This document shows, one piece after another, positions 1 through 4,783 of a stretch of DNA of 5,367 nt; position 1 is the stretch's first letter, and the number at the start of each line of letters is the position of its first letter. The translations under genes were made by a program, and so were the position numbers. Location: positions 1-5,367 of the forward strand of contig JAIYAJ010000502.1 in the NCBI GenBank assembly GCA_027489105.1, written 5' to 3'. Origin of the DNA: Zymomonas sp. Lineage in GTDB: Bacteria > Pseudomonadota > Alphaproteobacteria > Sphingomonadales > Sphingomonadaceae. The notes beneath the pieces are model-generated. The model was not told the origin of the DNA, made no database searches, and saw nothing but the letters and a program-made list of their open reading frames with translations.

Positions 1-30
1 AGAAGGACGGAATGGATCAGGTCCGAACAT
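1..30 (-). CDS. Start of a further minus-strand gene, truncated at the left edge
   Basis: An ATG at 30 is preceded, after a six-base spacer, by AGGGGG (bases 42 to 37), a strong ribosome binding site. The frame stays open for the ten codons visible (MFGPDPFRPS) and leaves the window. It begins 19 bases after the stop of the single-segment membrane protein, in line with the tight spacing of the whole operon. Ten residues are too few to suggest a product. The call relies only on the ribosome binding site, spacing and strand, and would fail if the frame closes soon after the edge. Confidence 0.55.
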   Translation of the reverse strand, partial: MFGPDPFRPS

Positions 31-49
31 TGCTAGCCCCCTGTCAGGG

Positions 50-286
50 TCAGTCGTGGCGCTGGCCTCTTGTCCTATCCTCTAGGCGCACAAGGGTCTC
101 CCCGTGGCGCTCTTGCCGCTCGCTGATCTCAGTCAGCAGGCGCACAACGTCGTCGAGTGTTGCGGCTTTCTTTTCGCCCGGCTCTTTCTTCGACTTGAGC
201 CACGCTGCGATGGCAGCGAGGGATGCCGCGACAAGGGCTGTTATGCCAGCGCCGATCTCAGGCGGGATGGTTAGCGAATAATGCAC
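50..286 (-). CDS. Small single-segment membrane protein with charged helical tail (possible second holin or antiholin)
   Basis: The start is the GTG at 286, which has AGGGAG seven bases upstream; the longer frame from a TTG at 322 has no comparable site. The 78-residue product has an N-terminal membrane segment (about 11-30), then a basic cluster (KSKK, 31-34), and a helical C-terminus with alternating charges and hydrophobics (DDVVRLLTEISERQERH to VRLEDRTRG, 45-74) that could form a coiled coil. It overlaps the end of the four-segment membrane protein by 29 bases, so it is probably translationally linked. The layout fits single-segment holins, antiholins or small phage membrane accessory proteins. 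Because a two-segment holin candidate already lies next to the endolysin, the role of this one is open. It may also be unrelated to lysis. Confidence 0.72.
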   Translation of the reverse strand: MHYSLTIPPEIGAGITALVAASLAAIAAWLKSKKEPGEKKAATLDDVVRLLTEISERQERHGETLVRLEDRTRGQRHD

Positions 287-671
287 CGTGAAGCTCCCTG
301 ACAGCGCGGTAGACCGTGGCAAGTTCGAAGGCTGTTAGGGTCAGGTAGACCGATGCCGCCCACAATCCGGTCGGCGCATTCTGGGCGAAGCCCGCAGCGA
401 GCCCGGCGAATATGGCGGCAGAGAACATGGCGCTCGCGGCTCGCACGACGGGCGATCCTCTAGGCGACCGACCGTTGATGATGAGCGCCCCAGCCCGGAT
501 GCAGCCAGCGACGATAAGCGTCGCGGACCACATCTGCTCGGGCATCAGAAGCAGGAACGCCCCGAAAAGAGGCTGGCTCATTGTCTGGCCGGGGAGGGCT
601 AGGGCAAGACCTATCGCGACGAATATCGCGGCAGACTGCCATTCGATCCAGCGGATGCGATAGAGCGTCAT
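258..671 (-). CDS. Phage integral membrane protein with about four segments, unknown function
   Basis: The start is the ATG at 671, part of an ATGA overlap with the Rz1-like stop; the longer frame to 719 would overlap Rz1 further and has no better signal. The 137-residue product shows hydrophobic stretches at about 11-27, 36-64 (possibly one or two spans around MPEQMWSATLIVAG), 75-95 and 102-122, with basic residues (RWIE, RAGALIINGRSPRG, YRAVREL) at the edges. There is no signal peptide cleavage motif and no catalytic motif. The WSATLIVAGCIRAGALIING pattern resembles membrane proteins I have seen near the ends of late operons in alphaproteobacterial phages, but I cannot name a family. Coupling to the spanin gene suggests expression at lysis time. 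It might be an accessory holin, an antiholin or a membrane-modifying protein; none of these is shown by the sequence. Confidence 0.78.
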   Translation of the reverse strand: MTLYRIRWIEWQSAAIFVAIGLALALPGQTMSQPLFGAFLLLMPEQMWSATLIVAGCIRAGALIINGRSPRGSPVVRAASAMFSAAIFAGLAAGFAQNAPTGLWAASVYLTLTAFELATVYRAVRELHGALFANHPA

Positions 672-940
672 TGGGCAGTCTCCAATGCGCGGACAGCGCC
701 CGCTCGTTTCTGCTCGCACTCAAGCAGGGAGACCGACGTGCGGCTCCAATACGTGAACGTCTCCTGCGCGGTCAGCGCGCGATCAGGAGGCACGGCGGGG
801 CGGGCGCAGGGCTGGCGTGAAAAGGGCGGGATTTCGGGTCGGATCATGACGGTTCGAACCACGGTTTCAGCGGGGGAGACGGCGCACGCGCTCGTGGTCA
901 AGGCCGCAAGTATTAGCGCCGGGAAGCGAAGCGGTGACAC
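668..940 (-). CDS. Rz1-like outer-membrane lipoprotein spanin, embedded start
   Basis: The 90-residue product has a short lipoprotein signal peptide (hydrophobic core about 6-15) ending in TTSAC, so C19 is the likely lipidated residue; position -3 is Thr rather than the usual Leu, so the lipobox is slightly atypical. The mature part is proline-rich (RPEIPPF, RPAVPPDR at 34-54) and then helical (LTAQETFTYW, LLECEQKRAGAV). This matches o-spanins. The start is assigned to the GTG at 940, which has GGAG (951-948) seven bases upstream; an in-frame TTG at 946 would sit one base from that site and is rejected. The first 74 bases overlap the 3' end of the Rz-like gene in a different frame. The stop overlaps the next gene's start in an ATGA. 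Two further cysteines (45 and 76) could form disulfides, which is a guess. Confidence 0.87.
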   Translation of the reverse strand: MSPLRFPALILAALTTSACAVSPAETVVRTVMIRPEIPPFSRQPCARPAVPPDRALTAQETFTYWSRTSVSLLECEQKRAGAVRALETAQ

Positions 941-1232
941 GTTCAATCTCCACGAGTTGAGCCCGGAGCCGGTCGATCTCGGTCTGAGCGGTCATCTGCT
1001 CGGCTAGGGCAGCGCGCGCCTGTGCGGCGCGTGCGGCTGCCACGTCAGCGTTTGATTTCTCGATCTGGGCGGTCCAGTGAGCGTCGCGGGCTTCGCTGAC
1101 GCGCTTGGCCGCGCGCTCAACCATACCGTCAACCGTCACAAACAGCCCCAGAACGGCAAGAGCGGTTAGGGCTACGAAGACTAGGGCAATGATCACATTG
1201 CCCCACCTGAACAGCCCTAGCCAGTTTGTCAC
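867..1232 (-). CDS. Rz-like inner-membrane spanin
   Basis: The 121-residue product has one N-terminal membrane segment (about 11-34) followed by a long helical, Ala/Glu/Arg-rich region likely to form a coiled coil (about 37-104), and a short end with a single cysteine (C109) and GLDHERVRRLPR. This is the arrangement of i-spanins: N-in anchor, periplasmic coiled coil, and a C-terminus that meets the lipoprotein partner. In the lysis pathway the Rz/Rz1 pair bridges the periplasm and disrupts the outer membrane after peptidoglycan is degraded. The start is the GTG at 1232, which shares bases with the holin TGA stop (GTGA), implying translational coupling; a GGAAGG lies about 14 bases upstream. 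The open frame reaches 1517, but that part is antisense-free overlap with the holin gene in another frame. The role rests on architecture and position rather than on a motif. Confidence 0.85.
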   Translation of the reverse strand: MTNWLGLFRWGNVIIALVFVALTALAVLGLFVTVDGMVERAAKRVSEARDAHWTAQIEKSNADVAAARAAQARAALAEQMTAQTEIDRLRAQLVEIERVTASLPGANTCGLDHERVRRLPR

Positions 1233-1471
1233 GGCTTCTGCTCGCCTTCCGGCTCGCCGCTCTTGCGGAAGCCGACCGGACCCGTAGTGTCGATGCGAAG
1301 CACGCCGTTCATGATGCCGACGAACATCGCGAACATGCCTGCGGTCTGAGCGTCGTTGATGACCGACGTGAAGTCGAAGGCTTCCAGCGCGCCGAAGACA
1401 GCGACGACGATGTTGAAGGCCAAAGTGCGCCAGCCCTTGGCGGCGCTCCATGCGGTTTGTACTGCGTTCAT
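1229..1471 (-). CDS. Putative holin, small two-segment membrane protein
   Basis: The 80-residue product has two hydrophobic segments (about 17-33 and 43-60) joined by a short polar loop (DFTSVINDAQ), a positively charged N-terminal flank (K12, R15) and a hydrophilic charged C-terminus (FRKSGEPEGEQKP). That is the layout of a class II holin. The W--LAFN start and the NGVLRIDTTGPVG stretch after the second segment resemble small phage holins I know from proteobacterial phages. The open frame extends to 1609, but the start is set at the ATG at 1471 because AAGGGGAA lies just before it and the longer version would overlap the endolysin gene by more than 100 bases. The gene starts 14 bases after the endolysin stop, and its stop overlaps the Rz-like start in a GTGA. 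Adjacent endolysin and spanin genes strongly support the role. Confidence 0.8.
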   Translation of the reverse strand: MNAVQTAWSAAKGWRTLAFNIVVAVFGALEAFDFTSVINDAQTAGMFAMFVGIMNGVLRIDTTGPVGFRKSGEPEGEQKP

Positions 1472-1485
1472 ATTTGTTCCCCTTG

Positions 1486-1989
1486 TCAAACGTTGGCGCA
1501 CTGGAAGTGCATTGCATCGGCGCGGCTCCAATCGCCGCCCCATGTCCAGCCTTCGGCTTTGAAGATGTCCACGACCTCGCGCGGGATCATTCCGGCGTTC
1601 GGCTTCCACTTGACCCCGAGGCTATTGCGCTCTGGATCAAGGTCGATTGCGCAGCCCCACGAGTGCATCGAAAGCCTATTCCCGCCGCGCATAAGCCGGA
1701 AGTTGTAGACACCGCCGAACAGGTGCATTCGCGCCTCACGAATAGCGGCGGTGGAGCCGTAGTGATCGCGGATGCGGGTCAGGCAACGGCTCAGGCTCGC
1801 CGCGCACTTTGTGTGGACGCGGATCGAGCGAACCGGGGCGGATGTGTCCCACGCCAGAACCATCGGATAAGGCGGGGAGAGGTTGACGAGGTTTGCGTCC
1901 TCCCACGCTCTGTCCGGGCGACCATCTCGGTTCGTGTCCGGGTTTCCATAGAAGGCGTTTACGTCAGCCTGACGCGGCCACGTATTCAT
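1486..1989 (-). CDS. M15-family zinc peptidase endolysin (D-Ala-D-Ala carboxypeptidase / L-Ala-D-Glu endopeptidase type)
   Basis: This 167-residue protein is predicted to cleave peptide bonds in peptidoglycan during host lysis. The M15 signature is clear: SMHSWGCAIDLD at 107-118 fits SxHxxGxAxD and supplies zinc ligands H109 and D116, and DAMHFQ at 158-163 supplies the third ligand H161, with D158 as the likely catalytic acid/base. The H-to-D spacing of seven and D-to-H spacing of three match those I recall for the phage T5 endopeptidase. W150 and W154 precede the second motif, as is common in the family. There is no signal peptide or membrane segment, so export should depend on a holin. The ATG at 1989 has GGAG six bases upstream. 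The N-terminal third (NPDTNRDGRPDRAWE) is less conserved and could be a wall-binding or structural extension. The exact bond cut cannot be told from sequence. Confidence 0.92.
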   Translation of the reverse strand: MNTWPRQADVNAFYGNPDTNRDGRPDRAWEDANLVNLSPPYPMVLAWDTSAPVRSIRVHTKCAASLSRCLTRIRDHYGSTAAIREARMHLFGGVYNFRLMRGGNRLSMHSWGCAIDLDPERNSLGVKWKPNAGMIPREVVDIFKAEGWTWGGDWSRADAMHFQCANV

Positions 1990-2027
1990 GGCAGTCTCCA
2001 GTTGTTCGGAAATTCCTAAGTGCTCGG

Positions 2028-2210
2028 CTATTCTGCCGGCAGTTCATCCGCTGGCACGCTGCGGGCAGTGCCGCCGTCGCGCCATTCGACGGTGCGACCC
2101 GCCCCGGCGTCGACCGCGTCTGCGGCCTCCGAGACGGTGGCGAACTCGCCCACAAGGACGACCTCGCCGGGCAAGTCAGCAGGCTCGAACACTTGATAGG
2201 GCTCACCCAT
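2028..2210 (-). CDS. Small acidic phage protein of unknown function
   Basis: The ATG at 2210 has GAGG six bases upstream, and the gene begins 15 bases after the stop of the 840-residue structural protein, as expected for a co-transcribed gene. The 60-residue product has 13 Asp/Glu against 3 Arg and no Lys, so it is strongly acidic. It has no membrane segment, signal peptide or cysteine. The middle (TVSEAADAVDAG, 25-36) looks like an amphipathic helix followed by a short strand (RTVEWRDG, 39-46), which suggests a small alpha-beta fold. I do not recognise the family. Small genes between a tail protein and an endolysin are often tail accessory or assembly factors, but nothing in the sequence shows that here. 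It is called real because of the ribosome binding site, tight spacing and same-strand context. Confidence 0.7.
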   Translation of the reverse strand: MGEPYQVFEPADLPGEVVLVGEFATVSEAADAVDAGAGRTVEWRDGGTARSVPADELPAE

Positions 2211-2225
2211 AGGGCACCTCTTGCG

Positions 2226-4748
2226 TCAGGAGACAGCGTTTATGGCGACGTAGTTTCCAGTCTGGCCCGTTGCGGCAGAGGTGCAGATCACACGGGCAAA
2301 GTTCGCCGTGAGGCCAGCCGGTGCGATCAGCGTCAGCACGCCGTTGGCGATGCCGACCGTTGCGGTGCCGACGTTCGACCAAGCAGCGTTGTCGTCTGAC
2401 ACCTGAATTTGGTAGGTGCCGGGCGTGGTTGCGGCGGCGAGCGAGACCTTCGCGGTGAGCGCCTTGCAGCCTGCAATCGGGAGCGCAGCTGATGTGTTGT
2501 TGAGCGTGCCGGAGAGCAGGCCCGCCGTCCGGTCGAAAGACTGACGGAGAAGCGGGCACGGGCTCGGGACAGCGTTGGCGGTGATCGCGAACGTAAACGA
2601 CGGCGTGGTGCCACCGACCGTCCAGACCCACCGACGGAGACCAGCGGAAAGCATGGGTGGGATCGCGACGGTCGAGATGCCCGTGATGCGGGGAGCCGCC
2701 CAGACTTGCTGCCATGTGGTGCCGTTGTCGTAGGACTCCTCAAGCGTCACATCGAGCGTTGGCGTGGTGCCTGACGCCGCCGTGACCGCGATGAGGCCGG
2801 AGAGACCGCCGCCCGTGGCGACAGAGATCAGGCCAGAGTTGCCGGTCGCGGTACGAGCGGCGGAGCCGACCTCAATGATTGGGACGACCGGACCCGGCTG
2901 CACCGTCATCGAGCCTTCGGTCGTGATGGTGTGGCGGGCAGCATCGCCAGCGACGAGCGTGGCCGGGGCGCGAGCCGTGCGGACAACGCCGCCCGTGATG
3001 ACAGGGTTAGCACCTGCTGCCGCGTCCTCTGCAACGCCACCGCCCGTAAGGGCAGAGAGCGTGGTGACGGTGCCAGAGTTGACGGTGACAGCCGGGACGT
3101 TCTGGACGTTAACGGAGGCAGCAGCCGAGATGTCGCCAGCCGGGCGCGGCATGATGTCCACGCGCTCGCGCTCAAAGTCGAGGACGCGGACGAACGAGAT
3201 GCGCAGGCAGGTGCGACGGATGAGATGGCCGCCGCAGTTGGTGGAGAGGATGTCCGCGCCGGTCGGGGTGTTGCCGATCGGCTCAAGGAAGACGGTTGCA
3301 GTCTGGATGTCGCGCACGCGATACGCGCCGTCAACGCCGAGGGACGCGCCGTCTGTGTTGTTGCGGCAGCCGACGAGGTTGACGTAGTCGCCAATGAGCA
3401 CAGCACCCACGGCGGCGGCGCATGTGACGGTCAGCACGTTGGCCGTGCGGGCAATGGACAGTGCAATGCCGTTGGAGACAATGCCCTGCTGGTTCTGTCC
3501 GCCGTTGACGCGGGCGACGAAGCCGCCGAACGAAGTGGCGGTGACCGCGCCGCCTTGAACGACGGTGAACTGCGTTGGCGAGACAATCGACGCGACGGCG
3601 GTCGCGACGGCGAGGCTCGGAAAGTTGGTGCCGTCACGAATGCCGTAGACGTTGATCTGGTCCGTGATGGTCAGGCCGTGCGGAACGTCCGTGGTGATCG
3701 TGGCCGTGGTGGTGCCAGTCTTGGCGGCGCTGACGATCTGGGCGATTGGGCGCGTCAGGGATGGGTTGTTCGTGGCGCGGATGCGCAGACGGTAGTCGTG
3801 CGCGATGTCGGGGACGACCTGCGTGCGCTTGTAGCGGTTGTTTGAGACCGCGAGCGTGTCGATGGCCGCGTCAGACCACTGAATGCCGTCGATCATTTGC
3901 GACAAGCGAAACTCGTTGGTCGGCTGGAAGGCGTACGTCAGCGCGGCATTGATTGCCTGAACCGATGCGGTCGACAGGATCGTGGTCGCGTGGTTGCCCG
4001 CGATGGTTCCGGACGGGAGCGCGTCGCCAGACTCGGAGCGCACGTAAAATGATGCGTTCGTGACCGTGGCGTTTTCAAAGATCATGCTCGTGCCGTTCGG
4101 CGCAAGACCAAGAGCCGAGCGCTGGAACACGAACCCTGATGCAAACGGGCCAGCGGTGACGGACGGGAGCGCGCCAGCGGGGCCAGCGTTCGCGGTGAAC
4201 TGTGACGGTGTGGGCGTCGCGAGAACGACCATGGCCGGGTAATTGAGGCGGCTGTCCACGCAGTCGCGGACGCCGATGCGCATGCCGGGGCGCAAGCCAT
4301 GCGGGAGCGTCGTGGTGACGGTCAGAACGGATGCTGCCTGCTGGATTGCCGAGATAGCAAGATCAGCCGGGGCCGGGAGCGGCGGCTCGTCAGAAACGAA
4401 CTCGACCGAGAACTCTTGCCCAAGCGTGCGCTGGCTCATGTGAAGGCCAAGCGACGCCTCAAAAGGCATGCCGAAAACGGGGACACTTGTGATCGACGAG
4501 ACGCCGGTCGAGAGCGGGTCTTTGGAGATCGACAGATAGCTTGCCGCTGCTGCGTTGCCGTCAAGCTGGATGATGTCGCCAGAGGCAAGAACCTGCGTCC
4601 AGCGAACGCCGGGCACATAGGACTCGAACGCCTCGCGGAACTTGTTCGTGATGTTCCCACTGCCTGCCGACTTGAGAGTGACGGTGCCGTCGGTGTGGTC
4701 CACGACACGCATCGCATTGCCGTCGATCAGTACGGTCTTGTCGGTCAT
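2226..4748 (-). CDS. 840-residue modular beta-rich phage structural protein (putative tail-tip, baseplate or receptor-binding component)
   Basis: The ATG at 4748 is preceded by GGAGGG at good spacing. The protein is rich in Thr, Val, Ala, Gly and Ser with alternating beta-strand patterns, and it has no signal peptide, membrane segment or recognisable catalytic motif. Visible regions: an N-terminal domain (about 1-120); a beta module with LPHGL, NYP and SQFT (131-210); a middle region containing EFRLSQMIDGIQWSD and HDYRLRIRATNNP (279-330); a second module with VPHGL, NFP and PTQFTV (335-413); a looser third copy (424-513); a segment resembling phage proteins with the pattern AAAGANPV-GGV-RTA then GD-A--T--EG-M-V-P (573-620); and two C-terminal beta-sandwich-like domains (about 636-725 and 742-840), each with a 'W' after a short acidic turn (ESYDNGTTW, SDDNAAW). 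Its place directly after the tail hub and before lysis genes supports a tail-tip or surface role. The precise function is unknown. Confidence 0.8.
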   Translation of the reverse strand: MTDKTVLIDGNAMRVVDHTDGTVTLKSAGSGNITNKFREAFESYVPGVRWTQVLASGDIIQLDGNAAAASYLSISKDPLSTGVSSITSVPVFGMPFEASLGLHMSQRTLGQEFSVEFVSDEPPLPAPADLAISAIQQAASVLTVTTTLPHGLRPGMRIGVRDCVDSRLNYPAMVVLATPTPSQFTANAGPAGALPSVTAGPFASGFVFQRSALGLAPNGTSMIFENATVTNASFYVRSESGDALPSGTIAGNHATTILSTASVQAINAALTYAFQPTNEFRLSQMIDGIQWSDAAIDTLAVSNNRYKRTQVVPDIAHDYRLRIRATNNPSLTRPIAQIVSAAKTGTTTATITTDVPHGLTITDQINVYGIRDGTNFPSLAVATAVASIVSPTQFTVVQGGAVTATSFGGFVARVNGGQNQQGIVSNGIALSIARTANVLTVTCAAAVGAVLIGDYVNLVGCRNNTDGASLGVDGAYRVRDIQTATVFLEPIGNTPTGADILSTNCGGHLIRRTCLRISFVRVLDFERERVDIMPRPAGDISAAASVNVQNVPAVTVNSGTVTTLSALTGGGVAEDAAAGANPVITGGVVRTARAPATLVAGDAARHTITTEGSMTVQPGPVVPIIEVGSAARTATGNSGLISVATGGGLSGLIAVTAASGTTPTLDVTLEESYDNGTTWQQVWAAPRITGISTVAIPPMLSAGLRRWVWTVGGTTPSFTFAITANAVPSPCPLLRQSFDRTAGLLSGTLNNTSAALPIAGCKALTAKVSLAAATTPGTYQIQVSDDNAAWSNVGTATVGIANGVLTLIAPAGLTANFARVICTSAATGQTGNYVAINAVS
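3210..3479 (-). repeat. Degenerate third copy of the internal protein module
   Basis: Residues 424-513 contain NVLTVTCAAAVGAVLIGDYVN, then VGCRNNTDGASLGVDG and, at the end, GGHLIRR. The LTVT strand, G-D-VN turn and closing GG-hydrophobic-R fit the other two copies, but the PHGL motif is lost and the middle is longer. This copy is less certain. Confidence 0.35.
3510..3746 (-). repeat. Internal protein module, copy 2, in the 840-residue structural protein
   Basis: Residues 335-413 show ATITTDVPHGL, then QINVYGIRD, TNFP, PTQFTV and SFGGFVARV, aligning by eye with copy 1 at nearly equal length (79 against 80 residues). It directly precedes the looser third copy. Confidence 0.55.
4119..4358 (-). 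repeat. Internal protein module, copy 1, in the 840-residue structural protein
   Basis: Residues 131-210 follow the order: beta strand, LTVTTTLPHGL, G-RIGV-D, NYP, SQFT, then PFASGFVFQR. The same order of landmarks recurs at residues 335-413 and more loosely at 424-513. The similarity is at the protein level; the DNA copies have diverged. Confidence 0.55.
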
Positions 4749-4754
4749 CTAAAA

Positions 4755-4767
4755 TCCCTCCGAGGGA
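4755..4767 (-). promoter_or_regulatory. Small hairpin containing the ribosome binding site of the 840-residue protein gene
   Basis: On the minus strand TCCCT and AGGGA pair around a three-base CGG loop, and the 3' arm together with the last two loop bases is the GGAGGGA Shine-Dalgarno sequence. It is followed by TTTTAG and the ATG at 4748. The structure could lower initiation at this gene unless ribosomes finishing the hub gene upstream open it. A short intrinsic terminator is less likely, since the stem has five pairs and only four Ts follow. The pairing is seen directly; the effect is inferred. Confidence 0.35.
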
Positions 4768-4783
4768 AGCTGTCTTGTGTTGA

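Noticed and set aside
39..49. CCCTGACAGGG hairpin after the last complete gene as a terminator
   Set aside because: The stem has only four or five pairs and no T-run follows; instead a ribosome binding site and start codon come next.
940..946. TTG at 946 as the start of the Rz1-like gene
   Set aside because: The GGAG site is one base away from it, whereas the GTG at 940 has a seven-base spacer and gives a normal signal peptide.
1461..1489. TTGACA (minus strand, 1489-1484) as a -35 promoter element
   Set aside because: The hexamer is perfect, but the bases about 17 further on are CGCAGT, unlike a -10 element, and it overlaps the endolysin stop and the holin ribosome binding site.
1226..2019. 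Overlapping plus-strand frames of 160 and 189 codons
   Set aside because: They run opposite the endolysin and holin genes, whose motifs and ribosome binding sites are clear; no recognisable product is encoded on the plus strand.
2005..2019. Imperfect dyad around GGAAATTCC between the endolysin and the 60-residue protein gene
   Set aside because: The core is short and has no loop for a hairpin; an operator is possible, but nothing else supports one inside a late operon.
2203..2743. Minus-strand frames of 170 and 136 codons in other phases
   Set aside because: They are Arg/Ser/His-rich shadows inside the 840-residue gene, with no start signal and no domain.
2764..3387. A 207-codon plus-strand frame rich in Pro, Val, Arg and Thr
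   Set aside because: It is antisense to the structural gene and its composition mirrors the reverse complement of Ala/Thr/Gly/Val codons.
2931..3845. A 304-codon open frame on the plus strand
   Set aside because: It lies wholly antisense to the 840-residue structural gene, its product is a biased mix of Asp, Gly, Arg and Ala with no domain, and long antisense frames are expected in GC-rich coding DNA.
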